From positions 1-64,000 of the forward strand of contig JAGMCT010000010.1 in NCBI GenBank assembly GCA_023129075.1: a stretch of 64,000 nt of DNA. The letters are read 5' to 3'. Positions 45,368 through 54,941 of the stretch are shown here, one piece after another. Below the pieces are notes generated by a model. It saw only the letters and a list, made by a program, of their open reading frames with translations, was not told the origin of the DNA and did no database searches. A program made the position numbers and the translations under genes. This stretch comes from Microcaldota archaeon. GTDB taxonomy: Archaea; Micrarchaeota; Micrarchaeia; Anstonellales; Bilamarchaeaceae. The stretch's first letter is position 1. Every line of letters starts with the position of its first letter.

Positions 45368-46387
45368 GTGATTATTATGAAAGAACAATACATTGAACCC
45401 GAAGAACTGCAGAGGATTATTGAGCCGTTGGTAAAACCGCGGGATTATCTTGAGGAAGAGGTAAAACGATGCGAAAAAGAACTTATAAGACTTTATAATG
45501 GGCATAAATTAGGGCGCATGAGGATTGTTCATGCCCTGCTTGAACTTGGGATTGAGCCCTGTGAAGTAAGGAACACAAAATTTGGGAGGATTGCACTTCC
45601 AGTAAGAACGATTAAGGAAGCATGGAAGATGGTGATGGAGAATGAAGGACTTATAAAAACAGCAGCAAAAGTGATGGGCTATGTCTTCCCTTTCTCTGAA
45701 GATGTACTGCAGACAGTGAGGGAACACATGTTCATAGCGGCCCTGTTCTGGGATAAAAACAAAGCTAAATTTTCAACCTATTTCTTTTCCTGTCTAGGTC
45801 ATTGTAAAAGGCAGATTCTTAAAGAGAGATACCATGCAAAGGTTCCAGTTTACATTATGGAAAGATTGTACAAATTATATAAGATGAAAAAGAAATTTCC
45901 CTGGAAAACCAATGAAGAGATTGCAGAGAAGCTGGGAATTTCTGAGGAAGAACTTGGAAAACTTAAACAAATAAGCAGAATGACTTGGTCCCACTTGGCA
46001 AGGACGGATTTGGATTTTTTCCTGTACCAGGGAGAAGATGACATGGTTCTTACTGAAGGCTGGAGGAAAAAATGGACCCTAAGCAATAGGGTTCTTTCCG
46101 AAGAGCTTGTAGAAAAGCTTGAAACACACAAGCAGATAGAAGAGAGTTTGTACCAGCATGAACTTGAGAATGCAATGGAAGATGCGTTCAAGGTTCTCTC
46201 CCTTGGCAAAAAAATGGTTTTGAAGAAGAGGTTCGGTTTTGAGGATGATAAGGAGCAAACTCTGCAGAAAGTGGGCGACCATTTTGGTGTTACAAGGCAA
46301 AGAGTGGAGCAGATAGAGAAGATTGCCCTGAAAAAACTGCGCGGAGGAAAGACAGGAAAAAAACTCAAAGCATTCTTGGTGAGGTGA
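45368..46387 (+). CDS. Sigma-70 family RNA polymerase sigma factor-like protein (regions 2, 3 and 4)
   Basis: 339 aa; region 2-like 'FWDKNKAKFSTYFFSCLGHCKRQILKERYHAKVPVYIMERLYKL', region 3-like 'KTNEEIAEKLGISEEELGKLKQ', region 4-like 'AFKVLSLGKKMVLKKRFGFEDDKEQTLQKVGDHFGVTRQRVEQIEKIALKKLRG'. Confidence 0.88.
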   Translation: MIIMKEQYIEPEELQRIIEPLVKPRDYLEEEVKRCEKELIRLYNGHKLGRMRIVHALLELGIEPCEVRNTKFGRIALPVRTIKEAWKMVMENEGLIKTAAKVMGYVFPFSEDVLQTVREHMFIAALFWDKNKAKFSTYFFSCLGHCKRQILKERYHAKVPVYIMERLYKLYKMKKKFPWKTNEEIAEKLGISEEELGKLKQISRMTWSHLARTDLDFFLYQGEDDMVLTEGWRKKWTLSNRVLSEELVEKLETHKQIEESLYQHELENAMEDAFKVLSLGKKMVLKKRFGFEDDKEQTLQKVGDHFGVTRQRVEQIEKIALKKLRGGKTGKKLKAFLVR

Positions 46388-46430
46388 TTTTGGGGTTATT
46401 ATTTTAAATCCCACCCTTCAAACAATCCCC

Positions 46431-48737
46431 ATGAAAAAAATTTTTGTTCTCTTTGTTTTAGGATTACTGTTTTTACAGGGTTTTGCAAGTGCGCAGTTCT
46501 TTACTAATGCAGACGACCCTGCAGCACAGGAGGTCCTTGAGAAAACCGCACAATCTCTTGGCTGGCCCACTACTATGGCTCCAAAGACCGAAACAACAGG
46601 TATTGGATATCAGATTTCCCCTTATGGGGCTGTGCAGGACCCTGATATTTTTGCAGCGATTGCAGTTGCACAAAACGATGAGCAGGTTTTCAATATTCTT
46701 AATATACTTCAGGATAATGGGTTCAGGAGAACAACCTACCAGGGAAGGGATGCGGTAATAATGCACCCAGGAGACCAGATATGCAACCCAAAACAAGGAA
46801 CGCAGTTGTGGTGGATTCTTGAATGGGTTAGAGGAGCTGCAACCGTTATTGCACAGGCATTGGGAACAGAAAGTTTTAATGCAGAAGAGATTTGCTTTGA
46901 CTCTTATGAAACATACGGCTGGAGATGCGGAAAATATCTTTTTATTGTGCAGGACCAGACAGATGCTGGAAATGGAGCATCAATAGCAAATAGCCTATAC
47001 TTAAGGGCAGAAGAGGCAAACCTCTGCGGTATAGAGGATTCGGTTGTTATTCTAGTGGAATCCTCAGATAGGTCAGGAGTAAAAACCCTTTCCCATTTCC
47101 AGGATATTGCCCAGGAGGTCAATGCATATTACAGCTACAATGGATATGGAGAAATAGGGTTCACCTACACATTCTTTGATGCTGACGGTGCAATGGGTTC
47201 AGATGACTGGTATACATTGAGCCAGCCAGCCAATTCATACAAATGGAGCAGTTTTATAGGTGCAGCAATAAAAAAAGCATTCACAAACAAGGACCTTCCT
47301 GAACATGTTTATCTTGAAAGGATTGTTGTTGTGCATCCGGGCAAAGGATCTCAGATGGGTGGAGGCCCGAAGGATACCTTCTTCTCTGCATGCATGTGGA
47401 TGAATCCAAGTGAGGTTTATGAGGTCCAGGGGCTGAACAACAAGATAAAGATACATGCAAAAAACGTTGTAATGGTAAGCGAATACGATGAGGTAGGGAC
47501 ATGGGCGCATGAATTCGGCCATACATTATATGGAAAGAATATTCAGCAGAACGGTCCTGGGCAGGTTTACCGCATTGTTGATAGATATAACTATGATAGT
47601 AATCCCTCAAGGAAATACGGTTCAATCTGGTCCTGGGGGCTTATGGGAACAGGAAATTGGTGGGGAAACCCTTCCCAGACCTCGCCGGTTCACATGAGCG
47701 GTTTTACAAAAGAAGCTGCAAATTGGTTAAGGTACAAAACAATAACCGAGTTTGATAAAACCTATACAGAAATCTCTCTTGAAAATAAGAACATGGGAGA
47801 CACCATTCTAAGGATTGATGACCCGCAGAAAGCAGATGCAAGATTCTTTTATATTATGGAAGCAAGGGATTCCTCTGTTGCTTTCGGGGCTCCTGAATCC
47901 GGTGTTGTACTATATAAAGTAGGATATGATACTACATACAATCATTATGTTGTCAATAATATCTGGCCTCAGAAAGGAAAGACAATAGGCAAGGTAAGTG
48001 AAGGCGAATATGTTATACCTACACTCAATTCGGTTTCAGGAAATGGCTCTGAGTACATAAATGTTCCTGCAAAGTTCAAGATTACACTGCAGTCCGAAAG
48101 CACTTCTCCTTACGAGGCAGAGATTGTAGTTGAGGAATACATTCCCCTGAACTTAAATGGTGTTATTACTACACCCAAGGCATTGATGAATTTATTGGGA
48201 GGGCTTATTGCAGGGACCCCTCTTCCAATGGCGCCTCCGGATTCCTTTGCAAACATACTGGGCCCGATACCACAATTGGACCTGCATGCTTATGATTCAT
48301 ATGGAAATCACGTAGGCATGAATTATGAAACCGGAGAATATGAAAACCAGATACCTGGAGCCATTGCTTCAGGAGATTTGAAGGATGATGAGGAATGGAT
48401 TTTCGTTCCGGAAGGTATGGATGTAAGATATGAACTTTCAGCAGAAAGGGCAAAGCAGTATCTTGAGAATAATCCTGAAGATGTTTCGGACTTTGAACCG
48501 GAAAAAGCAGAGCTTACATATGTGAAATTTGATGCATCCGGAGCAATGTATGTTGCCGATGGCGGAACTACAACAGTATCTCCAAATGTGCATACAAACC
48601 TTAAGCCTGCGGATGACCCTTCTCTGGATTATAGACCTGATAATATTCCCGGACTAAACAACAATGAGGAACCGTGCTGCTGCTTCCCTGCATTCATTTT
48701 GCTTGGGTTGGGACTGCTTGCAATAAAATATAAATAA
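46431..48737 (+). CDS. Secreted M6-like (immune inhibitor A-like) zinc metalloprotease with C-terminal anchor
   Basis: 768 aa; signal peptide; 'TWAHEFGHTLYGKN' HExxH; 'WSWGLMGTGNWWGNPSQTSPVHMSGFTKEAANWL' M6-type block; C-terminal 'CCCFPAFILLGLGLLAIKYK'. Confidence 0.8.
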   Translation: MKKIFVLFVLGLLFLQGFASAQFFTNADDPAAQEVLEKTAQSLGWPTTMAPKTETTGIGYQISPYGAVQDPDIFAAIAVAQNDEQVFNILNILQDNGFRRTTYQGRDAVIMHPGDQICNPKQGTQLWWILEWVRGAATVIAQALGTESFNAEEICFDSYETYGWRCGKYLFIVQDQTDAGNGASIANSLYLRAEEANLCGIEDSVVILVESSDRSGVKTLSHFQDIAQEVNAYYSYNGYGEIGFTYTFFDADGAMGSDDWYTLSQPANSYKWSSFIGAAIKKAFTNKDLPEHVYLERIVVVHPGKGSQMGGGPKDTFFSACMWMNPSEVYEVQGLNNKIKIHAKNVVMVSEYDEVGTWAHEFGHTLYGKNIQQNGPGQVYRIVDRYNYDSNPSRKYGSIWSWGLMGTGNWWGNPSQTSPVHMSGFTKEAANWLRYKTITEFDKTYTEISLENKNMGDTILRIDDPQKADARFFYIMEARDSSVAFGAPESGVVLYKVGYDTTYNHYVVNNIWPQKGKTIGKVSEGEYVIPTLNSVSGNGSEYINVPAKFKITLQSESTSPYEAEIVVEEYIPLNLNGVITTPKALMNLLGGLIAGTPLPMAPPDSFANILGPIPQLDLHAYDSYGNHVGMNYETGEYENQIPGAIASGDLKDDEEWIFVPEGMDVRYELSAERAKQYLENNPEDVSDFEPEKAELTYVKFDASGAMYVADGGTTTVSPNVHTNLKPADDPSLDYRPDNIPGLNNNEEPCCCFPAFILLGLGLLAIKYK

Positions 48738-48750
48738 AAAGGAAAAAACC

Positions 48751-50265
48751 CTAAACCAGGGGACAGCAACGTTCCACCGCATTAACAATAGTGTTGCTGT
48801 TTACTAATTGTTCAATTGCTTCAATATCCGGATAAAGTGGTCTGTCTTCTTTTATGAATGGAGAAATCCTCCGTATCACTTCCTTTGCAGAACCCGTTGC
48901 AGAGCCTATCTCTTTTTTCCTCAAATCCAGTGCCTGTGCAGCAGCCATGAATTCAACAGCAATCACCTTCTGTGTGTTCCCAAGAATATTCCTGATTTTA
49001 AGTGCAGTATTAGTGCCCATGGAAACAAAATCTTCCTGGTCTGCTGCTGTTGGTATTGAGCCAATGGAAGTAGGTGTGCAGAGCATTCTATTTTCATTCA
49101 CTAAAAATGCTGCAGTGTATTGTGGAATCATTATGCCAGAATCAAGACCAGCACTTTCAATAAGAAATGCAGGCAGGCCGTTGCTGAGATTTTTATTCAG
49201 CAACCTATTGATTCTTCTTTCAGACATTACAGCCATTGTTGCGATTGAGATTGCAAGCATTTCAAGCGGTATTGCCAATGGAGTTCCCTGGAAATTTGCA
49301 CCTCTGCAATAATACCCGCCTTCTTCACAAGGGATAAATAATGGATTGTCACATGCGCCATTCAGTTCTATTTCCACTTGTGTTTTTACATATTTTATAC
49401 TATCCTTGAGGGTTCCCAACACCTGTGGTATTGACCTTAAGCTGTATGCATCCTGCACCCTTGTTACACCTTTAAGCAATGCTGAATCCTTTAGCAACCC
49501 CCTCATGTTTTTCCCCACTTCAACCGCACCGTTAAAGCCCCGCATTGCAAGCAATTTTTTGTCAAATTGTTCCAGTACTCCAAGAAGCGCTTCAAAACTC
49601 ATGGCTGCAGCTATCTGGGCATTTTTCAAGAGGTTCTCGCTTTCGTATATCTCAAGCGCAGCCAACCCGGCAATAAGGTTTGAACCATTGATTACTGCCA
49701 ACCCGTCTCTTTCTTCATATTCAATAGGTTTAAGACCTCCTTTTTCAAGCGCCTGTTTTGCAGGAATCCTTTTTCCTTCGCATAAACACTCTCCTTCCCC
49801 AAGCGGTACGAGCATCGCCTGTGCAAGCGGTCCCAAGTCCCCTGATGCCCCAACTGAAGCAGGATACATCACCGGAGTTATCCCTTTATTCAGCATTTTA
49901 ATAAGGAATTCCACTACTTCCAGCCGGACACCTGAAACACCTTTGCAGAGCACATTAATCCTTGATGCGATGGCTGCCCTTACAATCTCTTTTTGGAGCG
50001 GCTCGCCAGTACTTGCTGCGTGGCTGTAAACAATCTTTTTTGAGAATGTTTTCAGGTCTTCTCGTTTTAGTTTAACGTTTGCCAGCTCGCCGATTCCGGT
50101 GTTGAGACCATATACAGGCTCGTCTTTCTCCAGAAGTTCTTCAATTACCTTTCTGCTCTTTCTGATTTTTTCCCTGGTCGCTTCATTTATGCTTATCTGT
50201 TCATCTTCCTTTGCTATTTTAGCAAGTTTTTCAACATTGAGTGTTTCTCCATCCATTTCTATCAT
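48751..50265 (-). CDS. hutH: Histidine ammonia-lyase / aromatic amino acid lyase
   Basis: 'YGLNTGIGELANVKL', MIO motif 'SVGASGDLGPLAQAML', 'NGSNLIAG', 'QDAYSLRSIPQVLG', 'GANFQGTPLAIPLEMLAI'; start moved to MIEMDGETLNVEKLA. Confidence 0.9.
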   Translation of the reverse strand: MIEMDGETLNVEKLAKIAKEDEQISINEATREKIRKSRKVIEELLEKDEPVYGLNTGIGELANVKLKREDLKTFSKKIVYSHAASTGEPLQKEIVRAAIASRINVLCKGVSGVRLEVVEFLIKMLNKGITPVMYPASVGASGDLGPLAQAMLVPLGEGECLCEGKRIPAKQALEKGGLKPIEYEERDGLAVINGSNLIAGLAALEIYESENLLKNAQIAAAMSFEALLGVLEQFDKKLLAMRGFNGAVEVGKNMRGLLKDSALLKGVTRVQDAYSLRSIPQVLGTLKDSIKYVKTQVEIELNGACDNPLFIPCEEGGYYCRGANFQGTPLAIPLEMLAISIATMAVMSERRINRLLNKNLSNGLPAFLIESAGLDSGIMIPQYTAAFLVNENRMLCTPTSIGSIPTAADQEDFVSMGTNTALKIRNILGNTQKVIAVEFMAAAQALDLRKKEIGSATGSAKEVIRRISPFIKEDRPLYPDIEAIEQLVNSNTIVNAVERCCPLV

Positions 50266-50269
50266 AGAT

Positions 50270-50518
50270 TCACCCGGTTGTTGGCGTGTACATTGCCCGT
50301 GCCTGCCCGTATTCATCTTCCAATTCTTCCATGGCCTGCTTGTTCTGTTCTGTTGGTTTTTGCTTGTACTGCCTTCTTGCTGAAACCAGTTGTTTGAACA
50401 CTGCAGTTACTTCACCATCCTTTCCAAATGGGTCGTATCTTCTTAGAGAAGCAAATTTCTCCATTCCCACATTTGTTCCATTTCCATTTTCTTTTTTGTT
50501 TTTTTGTTTATTTTTCAT
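50270..50518 (-). CDS. Small basic protein upstream of hutH
   Basis: 82 aa; ATG overlaps the stop of an upstream AbrB-like frame (ATGA-type coupling). Confidence 0.5.
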   Translation of the reverse strand: MKNKQKNKKENGNGTNVGMEKFASLRRYDPFGKDGEVTAVFKQLVSARRQYKQKPTEQNKQAMEELEDEYGQARAMYTPTTG

Positions 50519-50824
50519 ATTAACACCTCCTTTACATTCTTTGAAATATTCCTTCCCTTTTCCACAATCTCAGAAGAGGCATCCACTTTTTTCATTTCTA
50601 ACACTAGCGAATCCTCTTTTGCTTTGCAGATGGTAAGAAGCACCAAATCCCCTGGATTAGCCAGACCTATCTTTCGCCTGATTTTTTCTGGGATTACAAT
50701 TCGGAATTTTTTATCTGGTTTAATGATGAACAGAAGTAGAACTACCTAGGTTTGACTTAAAGCAGGGGCTTTCCCCAGTATTTTTCTTTCCTTTGTTCTT
50801 TCCTTTGTTTTTTGTTCTGTTCAT
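50515..50824 (-). pseudogene. AbrB/MazE-like swapped-hairpin protein, apparently frameshifted or lacking a normal start
   Basis: Frame 50515-50745 reads VVLLLFIIKPDKKFRIVIPEKIRRKIGLANPGDLVLLTICKAKEDSLVLEMKKVDASSEIVEKGRNISKNVKEVLI with no ATG/GTG/TTG upstream of the domain; an ATG-initiated frame (50824-50720, MNRTKNKGKNKGKKNTGESPCFKSNLGSSTSVHH) overlaps it out of frame. Confidence 0.5.
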
Positions 50825-50950
50825 TTTTTTCACCTGTTCTTATTCTGGCTTTCCCACTATTTAATACTATTGTTTGTTCTTCGGTAATGATGGTATTTTA
50901 TGGAAAAAAGAGAAGTAGGTAGGCCGACATTTTTTCATTTCCTTGTCAGC

Positions 50951-51118
50951 CTAAATAAACTCTTCTATATATAATTCTACTGCTTCTTTTAGGTTTTTTA
51001 TTGCCTGTTCTATAGTATTTCCCTGACTTGCAACATCTAATTCAGGACACAGTGCAATATATTTTAATTTTCCTTTCTGGACTATAGCTGTGTAACTCAA
51101 GAATACCACTAGATACAT
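50951..51118 (-). CDS. HicB-family antitoxin-like small protein (55 aa)
   Basis: MYLVVFLSYTAIVQKGKLKYIALCPELDVASQGNTIEQAIKNLKEAVELYIEEFI; HicB signature CPELDVASQG.TIEQA..NLKEAVELY; below the length cutoff of the ORF track. Confidence 0.8.
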   Translation of the reverse strand: MYLVVFLSYTAIVQKGKLKYIALCPELDVASQGNTIEQAIKNLKEAVELYIEEFI

Positions 51119-51288
51119 ATTGGTTGGTTTTCATTTATATTACTTTCGAAAGCAGTTCAAATCAACCTAAATAAACAATAAACCGAAACAGAGAAGCACT
51201 CCTTTTCTGTTTCTATAAAAAGAAATTCATGTTGTTTCTGCAAAAGGATTAAAAATCTCTTTATTCCATCTCCCTTTGGTGTACTCCC

Positions 51289-53598
51289 ATGAAGAACATA
51301 ATGTGGTTTGAGGAATTGAGCAAGGACAGCCTTGCTGAGGTCGGAGGAAAGGGCGCTAATCTAGGAGAGATGATTAATGAGGGTTTTCCTGTTCCCAATG
51401 GATTCTGCACAACAAGCGAGGCTTATTACAAACATCTTGATTATAACAATTTACGGGAAAAAATAGGAGATATGTTAAAGGATTTGGATGTTGATGATAC
51501 AGAAAAACTGCAGAGCACAGCAGAAGAAATTCGAAATCTTATCCTTGAAGGGGAGATTCCTGCAGATATAGAGGAGGACATCAGAAAGGCATACACTGAA
51601 TTGTGTGATATGAAGGGAAAGGAGGTTTATGTTGCGGTAAGGAGTTCTGCAACAGCAGAAGACCTGCCGACCGCGAGCTTTGCAGGCCAGCAGTCTACAT
51701 TCCTTAATGTCCATGGAGAAGATGGATTGGTTGAGGCAGTAAGGAAATGCTGGGCATCCCTTTTCACGGCCAGAGCAATCTTCTACAGGGTTCATAATAA
51801 TTTTGAGCATATGAAAGTAGCGCTTTCAGCGGTTGTGCAGGACATGGTCCAGTCCGAACGGGCCGGAGTACTGTTCACAGTTGACCCGGTAAGCGAAAAG
51901 GAAAATGAATTGATGATAGAGGCTGCATACGGCTTGGGAGAGGTGGTTGTTGCTGGTTCTGTTACCCCAGACACATATGTAGTGGATAAGGAAAGCATGA
52001 AAATACTGAACAAGAGGATTGCAAAGCAGACATGGATGATTACAAAGCAGGAAGGAAAGAATGTTGAGGCAGAGATAAATGAGGATAAACAGGAACTGCA
52101 GAAACTGGATGATGAGGATATTGTTGAACTTGCGGCCATGGGAAAGAAGATAGAAGAGCATTATGGAGTTCCGCAGGATATTGAGTGGGCATACGAAGGT
52201 GGAAAACTCTACATAGTGCAGTCAAGACCGATAACGACCCTGAAAAAAGAACAGAAGAAAACAGAAGAAGGAATAGATATTTCAGAGGCAAATGTTCTTG
52301 TTGAGGGTTTGGGTGCAGCACCAGGATATGGAGTTGGAAAGGTGGACCTTATTGCTTCTTCAAAGGAAATCGGCAAGATGACAAAAGGCGAAATTCTTGT
52401 TACTGAGATGACAACACCAGATTTTGTTCCTGCGATGAAAAAGGCAGCAGCAATAGTAACCAATACAGGAGGAATGACCTCCCATGCAGCAATAGTTAGC
52501 AGGGAGCTTGGAATCCCGTGCATAGTTGGCACAAAGAATGCAACCGAGGTTCTGAAAGAAGGACAGATGGTAACGGTTGATGGAACACACGGAAAGGTTT
52601 ATGAAGGAAAGATTGCAGTTGCAGAGAAAAAGGCAGAAGATAAAATAGTTGTAAGCTCAGCTCCGGTTACAGGCACAAAGATTTATGTAAACCTTGCAGA
52701 GGCTTCTCTTGCGGAGAAGGTTGCAAAGCTTCCTGTAGATGGTATTGGTCTTTTGAGGGCAGAGTTTATGATAGCTGAGATGGGTGTCCACCCAAGAAAG
52801 ATGCTTGAAGATGGAAGGGAAGAGGAATTTATAAACAATCTTGCGAACGGCATGAGGAAGTTTGCATCTGCTTTCTACCCAAGACCTGTTGTTTACCGCG
52901 CAACCGATTTCAAGACAAATGAGTACAGGAATCTTTCAGGTGGAGAAAAATACGAGCCCAAAGAAGCAAACCCAATGATGGGATACAGAGGAGCTGCAAG
53001 GTATATAGAGGATGCAGAAGTATTCAAGATGGAATTAAAGGCATTAAAGAAAGTAAGGCATGAATTCGGACTAAGGAACCTCTGGCTCATGATTCCTTTT
53101 GTAAGAAGGATAGGAGAGCTAAGGGCGATTCATGATATAATGAGGGAAGTGGAACTCTATAGGACAAGGGATTTCCAGTTGTGGATAATGGTTGAGGTTC
53201 CAAGCACAGTATTTATTATAGATTCCTTCTGCAAAGAGGGAATAGATGGAATTTCAATAGGAACAAATGACCTTACCCAGCTTGTTCTTGGAATAGACAG
53301 AGATAATACAACACTGGCAAGCGGATTTGATGAGAGAAACGAAGCAGTACTCAGAGCGGTAAGGCATGTTATAAAAACAACAGCAAAATACGGAATAACA
53401 TCTTCCCTCTGCGGGCAGGCGCCGAGCGTTTATCCTTCCTTTGCAGAAAAACTCGTTGAATTCGGAATCACAAGCATTTCAGTGAATCCTGATGCTGTTG
53501 AAAGAACAAGGAGGATTGTGGCTTCGGTTGAACAGAAAGTAATGTTAAAAAGACTGGCAAAGCTTTCAAAAGAAGATGAAGAGGAATTTTCCATTTGA
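51289..53598 (+). CDS. ppsA: Phosphoenolpyruvate synthase
   Basis: 769 aa; 'VGGKGANLGEM', 'VAVRSSATAEDLPTASFAGQQ', 'TNTGGMTSHAAIVSRELGIPCIVG', 'SSLCGQAPS'. Confidence 0.96.
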   Translation: MKNIMWFEELSKDSLAEVGGKGANLGEMINEGFPVPNGFCTTSEAYYKHLDYNNLREKIGDMLKDLDVDDTEKLQSTAEEIRNLILEGEIPADIEEDIRKAYTELCDMKGKEVYVAVRSSATAEDLPTASFAGQQSTFLNVHGEDGLVEAVRKCWASLFTARAIFYRVHNNFEHMKVALSAVVQDMVQSERAGVLFTVDPVSEKENELMIEAAYGLGEVVVAGSVTPDTYVVDKESMKILNKRIAKQTWMITKQEGKNVEAEINEDKQELQKLDDEDIVELAAMGKKIEEHYGVPQDIEWAYEGGKLYIVQSRPITTLKKEQKKTEEGIDISEANVLVEGLGAAPGYGVGKVDLIASSKEIGKMTKGEILVTEMTTPDFVPAMKKAAAIVTNTGGMTSHAAIVSRELGIPCIVGTKNATEVLKEGQMVTVDGTHGKVYEGKIAVAEKKAEDKIVVSSAPVTGTKIYVNLAEASLAEKVAKLPVDGIGLLRAEFMIAEMGVHPRKMLEDGREEEFINNLANGMRKFASAFYPRPVVYRATDFKTNEYRNLSGGEKYEPKEANPMMGYRGAARYIEDAEVFKMELKALKKVRHEFGLRNLWLMIPFVRRIGELRAIHDIMREVELYRTRDFQLWIMVEVPSTVFIIDSFCKEGIDGISIGTNDLTQLVLGIDRDNTTLASGFDERNEAVLRAVRHVIKTTAKYGITSSLCGQAPSVYPSFAEKLVEFGITSISVNPDAVERTRRIVASVEQKVMLKRLAKLSKEDEEEFSI

Positions 53599-53675
53599 TT
53601 TTTTTATTCTTCTTTTTCTCCTTTCCTTTTTTCTAATCAATAACTTTTTATTCCTATTTACTTTATTTATAACCA

Positions 53676-54941
53676 ATGAGTGCAATCATCAATCCCTTAG
53701 CGAATCCCGAGATATTTTTATTGGTTGGGGCCGCATACATGATATCTGTCCTAGTTGTTGTGCTATATCATCTTTTTGCAAAACTTATGCAGTCTCCTAA
53801 TCTGGATGCATTGTATAAAGAAGAACTTAACCAGATTATATTAACCAGTGCTATAATTGGTTTGTGGGGAGTATTAGCAGGTCTTGCAATAACATTTTCT
53901 TCTGCCATTGCAGGCACTGCAGGAGAAATAGGGCATATAGAACTTGCTTATTATGCACTTGATATATTAAACAACAGGGTCGTGGATGCTTACTTAACAT
54001 TTTACAAAACAGAATTGGTTGTTGGTTTTGTGTCCACCCTTGGGCTTTCTATCCCGCTTCCCATGCCGGTAGCAGCAATAATATGGGTTGGTATGGCTCC
54101 GCCTGCAGGGATAAGCTTGCTCAGCAATGCTTTGATAACCCTGATAGAATCAACAGGAATGGCGTTGGGGCTTTTATTCGCAAGAAAACTTCTGCTTGAA
54201 TTTTTCAAGTATATAATCCCCGGGGCTTTGCTTCCTTTGGGCCTTTTCCTGCGTGCATTCCCGTTTACAAGAAAAACCGGTTCCTCCCTTGTAGCCATCT
54301 GTTTTGTCGGCTTTTTTGTATTTCCTCTTTCAATACTCCTTACCCATTCACTTATATTTGATTACTACAAAGCTCCGGTTCTTATCCCTATGAGCTCTTC
54401 AACAGCATTCTGTATGGATGAGGATGAGTTTGAGGATTGGGAGGAAAAGATTCTTGAATTTTCAGAAGAGAATAAACAGACTTTCAGCGACATACAAGGT
54501 GCAATTGAGGAGGAGATAGAGGAAGGGTCTGCAATAAAGGAAAATGCAGGGGACGAATCCTGGTTCAGCATCAGGTCCGTTGATAATCTTTTCAGAGCCG
54601 CAGCAGATAAGGTTGGACTGCTTGGAGCATATGATTCTATTAAATGGGCGCTCGGCAGTTTCGCTGATTTTTTCCTAATCTTTTGGGATACTAGTGCATT
54701 TCTTTGGGAGTCCAGGGAATGGTCATTTGATTTTTTATTTTCATACATACTTCTTCCCTATGGGTTCGGAGCATTTGCATTTGAAGAGGTGATGGAATTA
54801 ATTCCAAATGCAGCCCAGATAGTAGTGCTTACATTGGTTACTTTTGTGATTGAAATAATAATTTCAGTTACAATGTATAGAAATATATCCCTTGCAATAA
54901 AAGGAGAAATGGATATCTTAGGATTTACAAAATTGGTGTGA
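53676..54941 (+). CDS. Polytopic membrane protein, paralog 1 of 6
   Basis: 421 aa; core 'IPGALLPLGLFLRAFPFTRKTGSSLVAICFVGFFVFP'; C-terminus 'EMDILGFTKLV'. Confidence 0.85.
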   Translation: MSAIINPLANPEIFLLVGAAYMISVLVVVLYHLFAKLMQSPNLDALYKEELNQIILTSAIIGLWGVLAGLAITFSSAIAGTAGEIGHIELAYYALDILNNRVVDAYLTFYKTELVVGFVSTLGLSIPLPMPVAAIIWVGMAPPAGISLLSNALITLIESTGMALGLLFARKLLLEFFKYIIPGALLPLGLFLRAFPFTRKTGSSLVAICFVGFFVFPLSILLTHSLIFDYYKAPVLIPMSSSTAFCMDEDEFEDWEEKILEFSEENKQTFSDIQGAIEEEIEEGSAIKENAGDESWFSIRSVDNLFRAAADKVGLLGAYDSIKWALGSFADFFLIFWDTSAFLWESREWSFDFLFSYILLPYGFGAFAFEEVMELIPNAAQIVVLTLVTFVIEIIISVTMYRNISLAIKGEMDILGFTKLV

